DNA of 64,000 nucleotides from Trichococcus ilyis (GCF_900109135.1 NZ_FNYT01000008.1:1-64000), one strand, 5' to 3'. Counted from the stretch's first letter, positions 36,680 through 50,759 are shown. Notes: generated by a model from the letters alone, not told the origin. Made by a program: numbers and translations.

Positions 36680-37852
36680 TTACACAAGCACTTCTTCTTT
36701 TTTGACTGCATTCATGACGCTGGCGGCTACGATGTCGGCCACGCCCGGGGTGAAGACGTCCGGCATGATGTAGTCGACGTTCAGTTCCTCGTCACTGACG
36801 ATGCTGGCGATGCCGCGTGCGGCCGCCAATTGCATTTCGATGGTGATGTCTTTGGCGCGCGCATCCAGGGCGCCGCGGAAGATCCCAGGGAAAGCGAGCA
36901 CGTTGTTGATCTGATTCGGGAAGTCGCTGCGGCCGGTGCCGACAATGTAGGCGCCGCCTGCTTTGGCTTCATCCGGGAAGATTTCCGGCGTCGGGTTCGC
37001 CATCGCGAAGATGATCGGTTTTTCGTTCATCGTTGCGATCCATTCCTTCTTCAGGACGCCCGGCGCGGATACGCCGACGAATACATCCATCCCCACAACC
37101 GCATCCTCCAACGTGCCGGTCCGGAAACTGCGGTTCGTGACTTTGGAGATTTCCACATGGCGCTCGGCCAATTCAGGATCGGTTTCGGAAATGATGCCGG
37201 TGTGGTCCACGACCATCAGGTTCTTGACGCCGGCGGAAAGGAACATTTGGCTGATGGCGATCCCTGCGGCGCCGCCGCCGTTGATGACCACTTGGATCTC
37301 CTCGATTTTTTTGCCGGTCAGGCGCAACGCATTGTAGAGAGCAGCCAGCACGATGATCGCCGTGCCGTGTTGGTCATCATGGAAGACCGGGATATCCAGC
37401 ATCTCTTTCAGGCGGCGTTCGATTTCGAAGCAGCGAGGCGCGCTGATGTCCTCTAGGTTGATGCCGCCGAAGGAAGGTGCGATGGCGGCGACGTGCGAAA
37501 TGATCTCTTCGACATCCTGCGTATCCAGGGAAATCGGCACAGCGTCGACATTGCCGAAGCGTTTGAACAAGGCCGCTTTGCCTTCCATGACCGGGATCGC
37601 TGCTTCCGGTCCGATGTTGCCCAAGCCCAGGACAGCCGATCCGTCCGTCACGACAGCAACCAGGTTCTTTTTGGTTGTATAGGTGTAGACGTCATCTTTG
37701 TTGCCCGCGATTGCCATGCAGACGGCTGCGACACCCGGTGTGTAGGCGATGCTCAGGTCTTCCATCGTTTCGATCGGAACTTTCGAAATGACCTCCAGTT
37801 TACCGCCGAATTTTTTGCTGATTGCCAATGCTTTTTCTTTTACATCTGTCAT
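36680..37852 (-). CDS. maeE: NAD(P)-dependent malic enzyme
   Basis: A 390-residue cytosolic enzyme of the short bacterial type, converting malate to pyruvate, CO2 and NAD(P)H. Motifs: IAYTPGVAAVC with the catalytic Tyr, VVTDGSAVLGLGNIGPEAAIP with the catalytic Lys nearby in MEGKAALF, HDDQHGTA with metal-binding acids, and the dinucleotide site GGGAAGIA. The C-terminal PDVFTPGVADIVAASV is typical. A start at 37852 is chosen; a GTG three codons earlier sits too close to GAGAG. It lies about 50 bases after the malate transporter gene on the same strand, and a divergent two-component system completes a mae module. Confidence 0.93.
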   Translation of the reverse strand: MTDVKEKALAISKKFGGKLEVISKVPIETMEDLSIAYTPGVAAVCMAIAGNKDDVYTYTTKKNLVAVVTDGSAVLGLGNIGPEAAIPVMEGKAALFKRFGNVDAVPISLDTQDVEEIISHVAAIAPSFGGINLEDISAPRCFEIERRLKEMLDIPVFHDDQHGTAIIVLAALYNALRLTGKKIEEIQVVINGGGAAGIAISQMFLSAGVKNLMVVDHTGIISETDPELAERHVEISKVTNRSFRTGTLEDAVVGMDVFVGVSAPGVLKKEWIATMNEKPIIFAMANPTPEIFPDEAKAGGAYIVGTGRSDFPNQINNVLAFPGIFRGALDARAKDITIEMQLAAARGIASIVSDEELNVDYIMPDVFTPGVADIVAASVMNAVKKEEVLV

Positions 37853-37903
37853 AGTGAACACACTCTCTTTCTTCTAGTTTTTAGTTTTTGTATTTTTATG
37901 TTT

Positions 37904-39247
37904 TTAGAACAGGAAACGCAGTAAGGCTGTCATCGAAATGACGGTGATGGCGCCACCCAAACGTGTGGCTACTTGGGCAAACGGCATCAGGTTCATGCGG
38001 TTGGAAGCCGACAGGATGGCAACGTCGCCGGTTCCGCCCATACCGCTTTGGCAAGCCGTCACGATGGCTGCTTCGATCGGGTTCATGTTCATTTTGCCGC
38101 CGATGAAGAAACCGGTCAGGACAACTGTCAACACGACCGAGATCACGACCACGAAATACTGCCAAGAAAGCATGCCGACGACGTCCTTAAGCGGGATATA
38201 CAACAAACCCAGGCCGACCATCAAAGGGAAAGTGAAGTTGCCGGAAACGAATTTGTACAGCTGTTTCGAACCTTTTTCGACGTCTTTAGGCAACAGGCTC
38301 AAGTATTTGATGCTTGCAGCGATGAGGATCATCAGCACCGGTCCAGGGAAGCCCGTCAATCTTTCCAAAAGTCCGCCGGCGATGAACAGTGTGCAGGCCG
38401 TCAGGACGCCGGCGCCCATCAATTTGATGTCCAGCGGGCTCTTGTCTTCCTGCATGGCATCAGCCATATCATCGTTGGCGCCGAATTTGATCAGTTGACC
38501 CTTGCCGCTTTTCTCAGGATATTTTTCGCCCAAACGGTTCAAAACACCGGAGCAGATGATCGCGAAGAAGTTGCCGATGATCGTTGCCGGAATCAGTTGG
38601 CCGACCAATTCCCCGCTCGGGATGCCGGTGATGGCGCTGTAGCCGAGCGACAATGGCAGAATGCCTTCGCCGATTCCGCCGGCGATGATCGGTGTCACAA
38701 TGTAGAAGAGCGTATGCTCAAAGCCCAGTCCCAACAAAGTTCCCACTGAAGTTCCGACGATCAGAGCGGCGATCATCGCCACAGCCATCGGGATGATCAT
38801 GCGGATCAAGCCTTGCACCAGAATCTTGCGGTGCATCCCCAGAATGCTCCCGCAGACGAGGCAGGCGATGTAGAAATACAGGAAGTTGGCTTGGCGCATC
38901 AGCATATTGGCTGCATCGAGCGTGTTTTGGTTGAATACATTCATGAATACCAGGATCGACGGCACCATCAGCGACAGGATGGCCGATCCGCCGAAGTTCT
39001 TCAGTCCCGGGATGCTGGCGCCGATCCTTCCCAACAGCCAACCCAAAGTCAAGATGACCGCGAAACCACCCAGCATGTTGACGGGCAATTCGCCCAGATA
39101 CGCAGAAGCTATTATAATGGCTGACATCACGAGATAAGTCGGCAACGGGATTGCGCCTACCTTTGCATTCTTGAATCTGTCGAAAACCGTCAACTCCGAA
39201 ATGCCCGGGAGCTGTTCCAGCTCCAATTCTTTTGTCGTGTCTCTCAC
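37904..39247 (-). CDS. maeP: 2-hydroxycarboxylate (malate) transporter, CitS/MaeP family
   Basis: A 447-residue secondary transporter with about 11 predicted membrane helices. The two reentrant loops carry GGxG-type motifs: TPIIAGGIGEGILPLS and CQSGMGGTGDVAILSA. The C-terminal Arg region FAQVATRLGG contains the conserved arginine that binds the dicarboxylate. The family includes CitS, CimH and MaeP/MleP. Next to malic enzyme and a CitA-type sensor, malate uptake is the likely role; citrate cannot be excluded by sequence. It leads the maeP-maeE unit, divergent from the regulators. Confidence 0.92.
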   Translation of the reverse strand: MRDTTKELELEQLPGISELTVFDRFKNAKVGAIPLPTYLVMSAIIIASAYLGELPVNMLGGFAVILTLGWLLGRIGASIPGLKNFGGSAILSLMVPSILVFMNVFNQNTLDAANMLMRQANFLYFYIACLVCGSILGMHRKILVQGLIRMIIPMAVAMIAALIVGTSVGTLLGLGFEHTLFYIVTPIIAGGIGEGILPLSLGYSAITGIPSGELVGQLIPATIIGNFFAIICSGVLNRLGEKYPEKSGKGQLIKFGANDDMADAMQEDKSPLDIKLMGAGVLTACTLFIAGGLLERLTGFPGPVLMILIAASIKYLSLLPKDVEKGSKQLYKFVSGNFTFPLMVGLGLLYIPLKDVVGMLSWQYFVVVISVVLTVVLTGFFIGGKMNMNPIEAAIVTACQSGMGGTGDVAILSASNRMNLMPFAQVATRLGGAITVISMTALLRFLF

Positions 39248-39280
39248 TTTCCTTCTCCTCCTTTTGATTACCCGCGCTCC

Positions 39281-39406
39281 TTGAAGCGCTTTCTTTAACT
39301 TGGTTTCATTATGCTACCGCTTCCAAAATTAAAATAGATTATTTAATTAATTTAAGCGTTATTCAATTAAATTAATTGAGAACGCCTTCTTTGCGTTTGA
39401 TATAAT
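39281..39406. promoter_or_regulatory. Divergent mae control region
   Basis: TTGAAGCGCTTTCTT (39281-39295) resembles a catabolite-response element. From 39333 to 39378 several AT-rich direct repeats of TTAATTAA type lie where a response regulator could bind. TTGAGA (39376-39381) and TATAAT (39401-39406, 19-bp spacer) form a plausible promoter for the sensor kinase gene. Confidence 0.55.
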
Positions 39407-39437
39407 GGCAAGTGTAAAGAAGAAGGGAATCCAATCT

Positions 39438-41006
39438 ATGAAAAATAAATGGAAAAACCAGCGTTTATGGGTGAAACTCACGTTCATGGTGCTGATCACC
39501 GTCGCTTTGACGGTCAGCGTGCTCTATCTGCTCCTGACGAACCGCATCTATGAAGCGACGCAGACGCAGGAAGAGGAGCAGCTGCTGTCCATCGCCGAAA
39601 TCGTGGCGGCCCAGCCGTTGGTGATCGAAACGCTGAATGACGGAGCCACCAACCCGGAAGTGCAGGCCTACGCCGACCAGATCACCGAAACCTATCAATT
39701 GGACTTCGTCGTGGTCATGACGATGGACCGCATCCGCCTCACCCATCCCGATCCGGCGAAAATCAACGAACCGTTCCAGGGCGGCGACGAGGAGGCGGCA
39801 CTGGCGGGTCAGGAAACGACTTCGATTGCGCAAGGCACGTTGGGGCAATCGCTGCGCGCCTTTGTCCCGGTCTTCGCTGCCGAAAACACGGAGATCGGCG
39901 TCGTCGCGATCGGCATCAAGACGACCACGCTCGCTTCGATCGCCAAAAAAACGATGCAGCCCTTCTCCGTCAGTTTTGCGGTCAGCCTCTTGTTCGGCTT
40001 CGCCGCCGCCATCTTCACGGCTTTCCAGCTGAAAACCCAGATGTACAATCTGGAGCCGATCGAGATCGCCCGGCTGCTGGAGGAACGCAACGCGATGCTG
40101 GAGAACACGAAGGACGCCATCCTCGTCACCGACAAAAACAACAAGATCGTCCTGTCCAACCTGGAAGCGAAAAAACTGTTCCATCCGTTGCAGGCGGATG
40201 GAACCGGCGGCGATAGCGAGAACCTCGTCGGCCTGCCGCTCCAGTCGTTGCTGCCCGTCGCCCAGGACTTGCAGGCATTGGGCGGTCCGAGCAAACCGAC
40301 CGACCGCATCTACCACCTGGACGGCGTCGATTACCTGCTTTCGGTCGCGCCGATCACCGTTTCGAAGAAAACCGTCGGCCAGATTGTCCTGATGCGGGAT
40401 GCGACGGAACTCTATCTGCTGACGGATCAGCTGTTCAACGCAGCCACCTACGCGACCACTTTGCAGACGCAGTCGCACGACTTCCTGAACAAGCTGCATG
40501 TCATCTATGGCCTGGCCGAGCTGGAAGAGTACGCGGAACTGAACGATTACCTCGGCAAGATCCTCGAACCGGCGCAGGAGTTCTCCCACCGCATGATTTT
40601 TCTTGTCAAAAATCCCGTCATCGCCGGATTTCTGATCGGCGAACGCAGCAAATTCACGGAGCGGAACTACCCGTTCATGATCGAAGTCTACCCGGATGTG
40701 CCGCCGACGACCGATCACATGGCGGTCCAATGCTGGATCAACATCATCCGTTTCCTGAATCAATTCATTCTGGAAAACCAGTTGGCGGATGACCTGCAGA
40801 TCCATTTCGGCTTCTGGAACGAACGGTTGGAGACCGTTTACGAATTGCAGGTGGAACCCGCGATGCAGGAGCGGCTGGCGAAAGAACTGCATGCGCCGAT
40901 GATCTCCCAGCTGCTGAAGAAAGTCGACGGCCGGCTGGAAATCGAAAGCAATGCGCGCCGCGTCAGGATATTTTTGAAAACAGCGTACCGAGAGGAGAAA
41001 AACTGA
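39438..41006 (+). CDS. maeK: CitA/DcuS-type sensor histidine kinase, malate sensor
   Basis: A 522-residue membrane sensor. TM1 is near residues 8-32 (LTFMVLITVALTVSVLYLLL) and TM2 near 175-200, enclosing a periplasmic-type sensor domain with the RLTHPDP motif of CitA/DcuS. A cytosolic PAS domain follows (NAMLENTKDAILVTDKNNKI), then the phosphoacceptor H347 in QTQSHDFLNKLHVIYGL. The C-terminal ATPase region is unusual: the N-box reads IIRFLNQFI and no clear DxGxG box is visible. The start at 39438 lies after AAGAAGGG; an ATG at 39405 overlaps the -10 box. The stop overlaps the regulator start (TGATG). Confidence 0.88.
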   Translation: MKNKWKNQRLWVKLTFMVLITVALTVSVLYLLLTNRIYEATQTQEEEQLLSIAEIVAAQPLVIETLNDGATNPEVQAYADQITETYQLDFVVVMTMDRIRLTHPDPAKINEPFQGGDEEAALAGQETTSIAQGTLGQSLRAFVPVFAAENTEIGVVAIGIKTTTLASIAKKTMQPFSVSFAVSLLFGFAAAIFTAFQLKTQMYNLEPIEIARLLEERNAMLENTKDAILVTDKNNKIVLSNLEAKKLFHPLQADGTGGDSENLVGLPLQSLLPVAQDLQALGGPSKPTDRIYHLDGVDYLLSVAPITVSKKTVGQIVLMRDATELYLLTDQLFNAATYATTLQTQSHDFLNKLHVIYGLAELEEYAELNDYLGKILEPAQEFSHRMIFLVKNPVIAGFLIGERSKFTERNYPFMIEVYPDVPPTTDHMAVQCWINIIRFLNQFILENQLADDLQIHFGFWNERLETVYELQVEPAMQERLAKELHAPMISQLLKKVDGRLEIESNARRVRIFLKTAYREEKN

Positions 41007-41686
41007 TGGTTTATCATGTATTGCTTGTGGAGGATGATCCGATGGTGCTGTCGATCAACCGCCGCTATCTCGAAAAAATCCCCGGGTTCCTTGTATTGGG
41101 AACCTGCGGCAGCTACGAGGACGCGATCCGTTTGACCAGCAAGCACACCTACGACCTGCTGCTCGTTGACGTCAATATCCAAGGGAAGAGCGGTCTGGAT
41201 CTGATCCGCGCCCTGCGCAAACGCGAGTACCCGGCCGAGCTGATCATGATCACGGCGGCCGGCGAACAGGAAGCGATCCGGATCGGCCTGCAGTGCGGCA
41301 TCGTCGATTACATCCTCAAGCCGTTCCAGTTCAAACGCTTCGAAAAGAGCATCGAAGCCTTCGTGCAGCGCCAGGAACTGCTGCATTCATCGAAACCGAT
41401 CACGCAAAAGCAGCTGGACCAGATCCGCTCGCTGGATAGCCAGCCGGAGGATAAGGAAGATGATGCCATCGACAAAGGCCTGGCGCCTTCGACGCTGCAT
41501 GTGATTTTGGAGTGCATCGACCGACAGCAAGGCGATTTCACCGTGAACGACATCACCAGTCTGGCGAACTTGTCCCATGTGTCGGTCCGCAAGTATCTGC
41601 GTTATCTCGAGGACAAACAGGTCATCGAAATGCGGCTGGAATACGGAACGGTCGGCAGGCCGACCGCGTTTTACCGGAAAAAATAA
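41006..41686 (+). CDS. maeR: CitB/DcuR-type response regulator
   Basis: A 226-residue regulator. The receiver domain starts VLLVEDDPMVLSINRRYL, with phosphoacceptor D55 (LLLVDVN) and the conserved lysine in ILKPFQF. The C-terminal part holds a HTH (DFTVNDITSLANLSHVSVRKYLRYL), typical of the CitB/DcuR/MaeR group, and ends in GTVGRPTAFYRKK. It is translationally coupled to the kinase. Control of the divergent malate transporter and malic enzyme genes is inferred from position and from the L. casei mae system. Confidence 0.92.
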   Translation: MVYHVLLVEDDPMVLSINRRYLEKIPGFLVLGTCGSYEDAIRLTSKHTYDLLLVDVNIQGKSGLDLIRALRKREYPAELIMITAAGEQEAIRIGLQCGIVDYILKPFQFKRFEKSIEAFVQRQELLHSSKPITQKQLDQIRSLDSQPEDKEDDAIDKGLAPSTLHVILECIDRQQGDFTVNDITSLANLSHVSVRKYLRYLEDKQVIEMRLEYGTVGRPTAFYRKK

Positions 41687-41731
41687 ATGCGGGATGCCTT
41701 GCCGGAGCTGGATTTTCGGTATCACTCGTCA

Positions 41732-41860
41732 GCTCCGGTGAGCGGGTCCTCGTCGGAGCTGACGATGCGATTCCGGCCGTCTCCTCCGGGGAGCCGGCCC
41801 TGGCCGGAGTTGGGAGCCAGAATCCGGCCGTCAACTCCGGTCAGCAGCCCCTCGCCGGAG
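41732..41860. repeat. Triple-hairpin element, family A variant
   Basis: Hairpins begin at 41732, 41783 and 41835 (steps of 51 and 52). Here all three open with CTCCGG, and the linkers carry ATTCCGGCCGTC-type repeats, unlike the copies at 33-36 kb. Confidence 0.85.
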
Positions 41861-41889
41861 TTGGCAAACACACACAGCGGAAACGCCAA

Positions 41890-41937
41890 AAAAACAGCAG
41901 CAGCGGGGCATTTTTTGCCTCGCTGCTGCTGTTTTTA
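41890..41937. terminator. Terminator between convergent maeR and bglA genes
   Basis: ACAGCAGCAGCGGGGCA / TGCCTCGCTGCTGCTGT hairpin with an A-run before and TTTTT after it. Confidence 0.85.
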
Positions 41938-41984
41938 TGTCTTCTAAAATTTCCGCTTGCGTCAGCAAGCGAACAATTCGACTC

Positions 41985-43860
<1,876 letters not shown>

Positions 43861-44193
43861 TCAGTCCGGCGGGCCGATCAGATTGGCAATCAGAAAGCCA
43901 ACGATGACGAACGCAAAGAACAGGCCGGGCAATATGAGCAGATACACCAGCAGCGAGCGTTCGTGCTCCTTCCTTACGGCCAGGATCCCCATTACCGAAG
44001 CCAGTATCGCCGCGGCAAAGGTAAGATAGATCACGCTCCCCAGCAAGGGGCTGTTGATCGGATTGGGGTATTCGATCGTATTCCCTATCGCGTCGGAAAT
44101 CCGGTTACCCGCAACCCCCAGCACCAAGGCGGCTACAAACAAAACCACTGTCCATTTCCCTTTGGACGTCTTTGGCAGAATCGGAAATTTCAT
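43861..44193 (-). CDS. Small membrane protein, unknown
   Basis: A 110-residue protein with three hydrophobic stretches, about residues 13-30 (VVLFVAALVLGVAG), 47-65 (VIYLTFAAAILASVMGIL) and 77-105 (LLVYLLILPGLFFAFVIVGF), so three membrane helices are expected. The N-terminus is basic (KFPILPKTSKGKW). The start at 44193 follows AGAAGGTAATCTTT; a longer frame to 44349 runs through a repeat element and is rejected. I do not recognise a family. It lies between two repeat elements, so it is probably a single transcript. Confidence 0.65.
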   Translation of the reverse strand: MKFPILPKTSKGKWTVVLFVAALVLGVAGNRISDAIGNTIEYPNPINSPLLGSVIYLTFAAAILASVMGILAVRKEHERSLLVYLLILPGLFFAFVIVGFLIANLIGPPD

Positions 44194-44322
44194 AAAGATT
44201 ACCTTCTTTCCCGAACCGAAACAGACACACGCTGCAGTTGCATTCTCAGGTAATTCCCTCAACTCGATTAAACGCCCGGCAAAACGGCGATACAATTTTT
44301 TCGGATTCTGATAGCCGGAATT

Positions 44323-44450
44323 CCCCGCCAAAATGGTTTCGGCGGGCAATCCCGTAACGTCCGCGGACGTTTTTCCCCGCCAAGCTGGTTTTGGCGGGTT
44401 TTCTGACTGCGATTTGACCGGATTTCCCCCTCCGGAACGGGTTTCGGCGG
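44323..44450. repeat. Triple-hairpin element, family B
   Basis: Three hairpins of CCCCGCC...GGCGGG type begin at 44323, 44375 and about 44427, 52 bp apart. Linkers include GTCCGCGGACGTTTTT. Same order and orientation as the copy at 58983. Confidence 0.85.
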
Positions 44451-44486
44451 GTTATTTCTGACCAGAACATACATGCAATTGCTTTG

Positions 44487-44518
44487 AAAAACCCTATCGG
44501 CCTCCCGATAGGGTTTTG
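44487..44518. terminator. Terminator after the second GH1 gene
   Basis: AAAACCCTATCGG / CCGATAGGGTTTT with a short loop, directly after the GH1 stop codon on the minus strand. Confidence 0.85.
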
Positions 44519-44522
44519 CTGG

Positions 44523-46016
<1,494 letters not shown>

Positions 46017-46067
46017 TCAGTCCCCTTTTTGTTCTGATTGTGTTTTAGATTTTGTTTTGGGTTGTGC

Positions 46068-47405
46068 TCAGATTTTTTCTGCGGCCATTTGGCTTGCGGT
46101 TTCCGCTTCGGTTTCTTCAGTCACGACGGCCTTTTTGTTGGCGGCCAAAACGAACGGCAAGTACATCACGACGCCCAAGGCCAAAATCAGCAACTGGACG
46201 ATGACACCGTTGATGCCGTAGCCGAGAAATGCGCCGGCCCCGATCGGCAAGCCGAACGGCACATCGACCGTATTCGGCTGCAGGAAGCCGATCTGGTTGA
46301 AGAACAAGGCGATTGCCGTGCCGATGCTGGAAGCAAAAACGAACGGAATCGCGAACACCGGGTTCAAAACCAGCGGCAGACCGAAAACGACAGGTTCGCT
46401 GATGCCGAACAGGCCGGGCATGAAGGACACTTTCGCGACGGCCTTGAAGTCATCGCGTTTGGAAGCGATCAGGATGGCGATCAATAGCGACAGCGTCAAA
46501 CCGGCACCTCCGGGAACGATGAATGACATCCAAAAACCCATTGTGACGGGATTCGTTGCGGCCTCACCGGCTTGGACAGCGGCGATATTGTTGGCCAAAG
46601 CGGCGATCAACAGCGGGTTGCGGATCGGCGAAATGATCAGGCCGCCGTGGATGCCCACCAACCAGAAGATTTGGCTGACGATGACCAGCAGCATGATGCC
46701 GCCTGGGCTTTGGACCAATCTTTCCAGCGGTGCCTGCACGATTTTGTAGATGAATTCATTCATGTACATGCCGGTAGTGTTCAGGAACAATTGGGCAACC
46801 ATCGCCACGATGATCAACGTCACGAAAATCGGCAGCAGCACATTGAACGATGCCACGATTCCGCCCGGCACGCTCGGCGGCATCTTGATGCGCAAAGCGT
46901 TCACGTTAGAGAGCTTCGTGAACAGTTCGACGACCAAGACTGTCAGGATCATGCCGATGAACAGACCGGAAGCATTGGTGCTGGTGGCCGGCAAGCCTTT
47001 GACGACCTGCTGCACACCGTCGACTGTCGTCGTGAAGAACTGCGGGACCACAATGACGTAGGCGATCAAGGCGACCGCGCTTGTGATCAATGGATTGGTA
47101 TTATTGCTTTTTGCAAGATTTGACGCTAAAAATAAAGGAATGAGCAGGGACATGATGTCCATCGTTGCGAAATTGATCGTGCTGAATGCCGGCGCCAATG
47201 CGGTCAGGAAGCTGAACGGCGCGAACTGGGCAAGTCCGGTCGTCGGGCTGGTCAACAGCACATTGAAAAGCAGCGCGAACGAGCCGATGATGATGAAAGG
47301 CATGTAGGCGGTGAACGCATCCTTGATGGCGCGGAGATATTTGTTCCCCTCGACCTTTTCGGCGACGACATCGATCCCTGAGCTAAGTTTGTCCATGAAA
47401 CTCAT
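46068..47405 (-). CDS. celB: PTS cellobiose-family EIIC
   Basis: A 445-residue membrane permease of the lactose/cellobiose PTS family. The N-terminus (SGIDVVAEKVEGNKYLRAIK, then DAFTAYMPFIIIGSF) and IFWLVGIHGGLIISPI are typical EIIC stretches; about ten membrane helices are predicted. It lacks fused EIIB, and neither EIIA nor EIIB genes are in this window, so these parts must come from elsewhere. It lies between two 6-phospho-beta-glucosidase genes, indicating uptake of aryl- or oligo-beta-glucosides. AAGGAGG precedes the start. Confidence 0.93.
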   Translation of the reverse strand: MSFMDKLSSGIDVVAEKVEGNKYLRAIKDAFTAYMPFIIIGSFALLFNVLLTSPTTGLAQFAPFSFLTALAPAFSTINFATMDIMSLLIPLFLASNLAKSNNTNPLITSAVALIAYVIVVPQFFTTTVDGVQQVVKGLPATSTNASGLFIGMILTVLVVELFTKLSNVNALRIKMPPSVPGGIVASFNVLLPIFVTLIIVAMVAQLFLNTTGMYMNEFIYKIVQAPLERLVQSPGGIMLLVIVSQIFWLVGIHGGLIISPIRNPLLIAALANNIAAVQAGEAATNPVTMGFWMSFIVPGGAGLTLSLLIAILIASKRDDFKAVAKVSFMPGLFGISEPVVFGLPLVLNPVFAIPFVFASSIGTAIALFFNQIGFLQPNTVDVPFGLPIGAGAFLGYGINGVIVQLLILALGVVMYLPFVLAANKKAVVTEETEAETASQMAAEKI

Positions 47406-47457
47406 TAAAATTCCTCCTTCAACTGTTTCAAGCTGTCTTGCTTATGATCAACCTGTC

Positions 47458-48879
<1,422 letters not shown>

Positions 48880-49032
48880 CTAATCGGTTCATTAATGCTA
48901 TGATAACCATTAAGGGAAGCCGCGTATACACTTCCGAACGCTTTCGGAAAGCGGTTACATAATTTGTTTTTATCGTGCCGATTGCTTGTAACGGCATTAC
49001 AAAGAACGATTTCGAATGGAGTGATCAGCAAA

Positions 49033-49905
49033 ATGGATTTGCAGACGAAGCTTGCTTCGGAGCCCTTTTCCGATACGGAAAAGGCAGTAGTGGACTATTT
49101 CATCAACCATTTTGACAACGTCGTCGACATGACGACGTTACAGGTGGCCAAGCACACCTTCACGTCGAACGCCACCGTCGTCCGGGTCTGCCAAAAGCTC
49201 GGCTATAAAGGCTTCAATGATTTCAAACTGAAATATTTGACGGAACAGAAGTCGGATTTCCAAGCGGCCGAAAAATTGGACGCCAACTTCCCGATCCAGA
49301 GCGGCGACGGCGTGCAGACGATCGCCACCAATATCGCCGCCTTGAAGGAAGCCGCCATCGAAGAAACCAAAAACCTGTTGGACTACGGGGAGTTGCAGGA
49401 GGTCATCGCGCTGCTGATCGCCGCGGACACCATCAACGTCTACTGCTCGCACTCGACGATCGCCCACGCCAAGGAGTTCCAATACCATTGCATGCGCATC
49501 GGCAAACGCGTCATCGTCGCCAGCGGTCCGGGCGAACAGGACTACTACGCGAGCCGTTCCTCCGAAGACAATGTGGCGATCCTGCTTTCCTATACCGGCG
49601 AAACCCGGGAAACGATCGGCGACGCCAGGCTCTGCCGCTACGGCGGAACGAAGACGATTTCGGTCACGTCATTCGGCGAGAACAGCCTCAGCGAAGCCTG
49701 CGACCACAACTTCTTTATCCCGCCGTGGGAAAAATATTATTCCAAAATCGGCCAATTCGCCTCCTCGGCCGGCTTCAGCTATGTCCTGGACCTTTTCTAC
49801 AGCGGCATTTTCGAGCAGGATTACTTGGCCAATTACGAATACATGCTGGAGCACACCGGCCGCCTGAGCTTGGTCCAGATCAACAGCAAGATGGGCGACA
49901 GTTAG
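49033..49905 (+). CDS. RpiR-family regulator of the beta-glucoside genes
   Basis: A 290-residue protein with an N-terminal RpiR HTH (residues about 15-75: VVDYFINHFDNVVDMTTLQV, then TSNATVVRVCQKLGYKGFNDFK) and a C-terminal SIS sugar-phosphate-binding domain (INVYCSHSTIAHAKEF, AILLSYTGETRETI). Divergent position suggests that it controls the celB-GH1 operon, sensing a phosphorylated sugar. The start at 49033 has GGAGTG upstream; a reading starting 23 codons earlier crosses the promoter region and is rejected. Confidence 0.88.
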   Translation: MDLQTKLASEPFSDTEKAVVDYFINHFDNVVDMTTLQVAKHTFTSNATVVRVCQKLGYKGFNDFKLKYLTEQKSDFQAAEKLDANFPIQSGDGVQTIATNIAALKEAAIEETKNLLDYGELQEVIALLIAADTINVYCSHSTIAHAKEFQYHCMRIGKRVIVASGPGEQDYYASRSSEDNVAILLSYTGETRETIGDARLCRYGGTKTISVTSFGENSLSEACDHNFFIPPWEKYYSKIGQFASSAGFSYVLDLFYSGIFEQDYLANYEYMLEHTGRLSLVQINSKMGDS

Positions 49906-49944
49906 CGGCAGCCAGTGGTTTTCGTTTTGTTTCAGCTTGGGCGT

Positions 49945-49955
49945 GGCTTATACTG
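49945..49955 (+). promoter_or_regulatory. Promoter -10 of the YtxH gene
   Basis: GGCTTATACTG with TATACT at 49949-49954 and a TTGTTT box about 16 bp upstream. The same 11-mer occurs at two other promoters of the window. Confidence 0.5.
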
Positions 49956-50041
49956 AAGGTGTAAAATCGTCGTTTTATTTTTATGCATCCAATCCGTTCT
50001 TTTGCATCGAGTATCCGTAGTGAATAAAGGAGGAACCGACA

Positions 50042-50398
50042 ATGGGAAAATTTTCCAGTTTCGTCAAAGGGCTTGTGATCGGCGGTGGGATCGCCCTGCT
50101 GCTGTCGCCGAAGCCCGGCAAGGATATCCGCAAAGATTTGGCCGACAAAGCCGATGAAGCGTTGGACAAGGTGATGGACTACGCCGACCAAGCAACGGAA
50201 ACCGCGAAGGAAGCGGCAAAAGAGGCCGTCGATCACGCCAAAGAAAAAGCCCAGGAAACGACCGACACCATGAAGCAGAAATTCGCCGCCAAAGTTCCCG
50301 AATCCGAAGAGCGCTTCGATGCCGAAACGGAAGGCGAAGCGCCGGCGCCCGCAGCCGACGAGCTCGATCCGATCGAGGAAGCGCTGAAGACACTGTGA
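50042..50398 (+). CDS. YtxH-domain protein
   Basis: A 118-residue protein. The N-terminal hydrophobic segment (FSSFVKGLVIGGGIALLLSP) with KPGKDIRKDL is the YtxH/gas-vesicle-like signature. A long, charged, Ala/Lys/Glu-rich helix with heptad-like spacing follows (AKEAAKEAVDHAKEKAQETT), then an acidic Pro/Ala tail. Members are often stress-induced and membrane-attached; no enzymatic role is known. AAGGAGGAACC precedes the ATG. It is transcribed alone. Confidence 0.88.
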   Translation: MGKFSSFVKGLVIGGGIALLLSPKPGKDIRKDLADKADEALDKVMDYADQATETAKEAAKEAVDHAKEKAQETTDTMKQKFAAKVPESEERFDAETEGEAPAPAADELDPIEEALKTL

Positions 50399-50403
50399 GT
50401 GCA

Positions 50404-50446
50404 AGAAGAGGCTGCCCCTATTTAGACGGGGCAGCCTCTTCTTTTG
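50404..50446. terminator. Terminator of the YtxH gene
   Basis: AAGAGGCTGCCCC / GGGGCAGCCTCTT hairpin followed by CTTTT. Confidence 0.88.
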
Positions 50447-50534
50447 CCGTTTGCGCTCGATTGGCGCGCCGAAAATGCACAGGCCGCCTGGCTTTACGTT
50501 TGATTGTTGCGTCTGTTTTTTAACTGCAGTGGCA

Positions 50535-50670
50535 AATTGTCGGATGCTGCTCAGGTATTCGGCAATCTGGGGCCGGCGCGGAATCAAATTGTCGAATGTT
50601 GCTTGGCATTCGACAATTTCGGCCCGATACGGAATCAGATTGTCGAATGTTCCTCACCTATTCGACAATT
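50535..50670. repeat. Triple-hairpin element, family D
   Basis: Hairpins of ATTGTCGAATG...CATTCGACAAT type begin at 50535, 50587 and 50639, exactly 52 bp apart. Linkers GGCGCGGAATCA and GATACGGAATCA are conserved. The arm sequence TTGTCGrAT links it to family C. Confidence 0.88.
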
Positions 50671-50759
50671 CCGATCGCCTCTCCACCCTCGCACGCCAAA
50701 AAAGACGCCCCGTCAGGAGCGCCCTTCCAGCTGGATTCAAGATAGGCAATACTGTTCCG

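Noticed and set aside
39465-40892. 475-codon open frame on the minus strand
   Set aside because: Antisense to the sensor kinase gene; no recognisable protein and no ribosome site.
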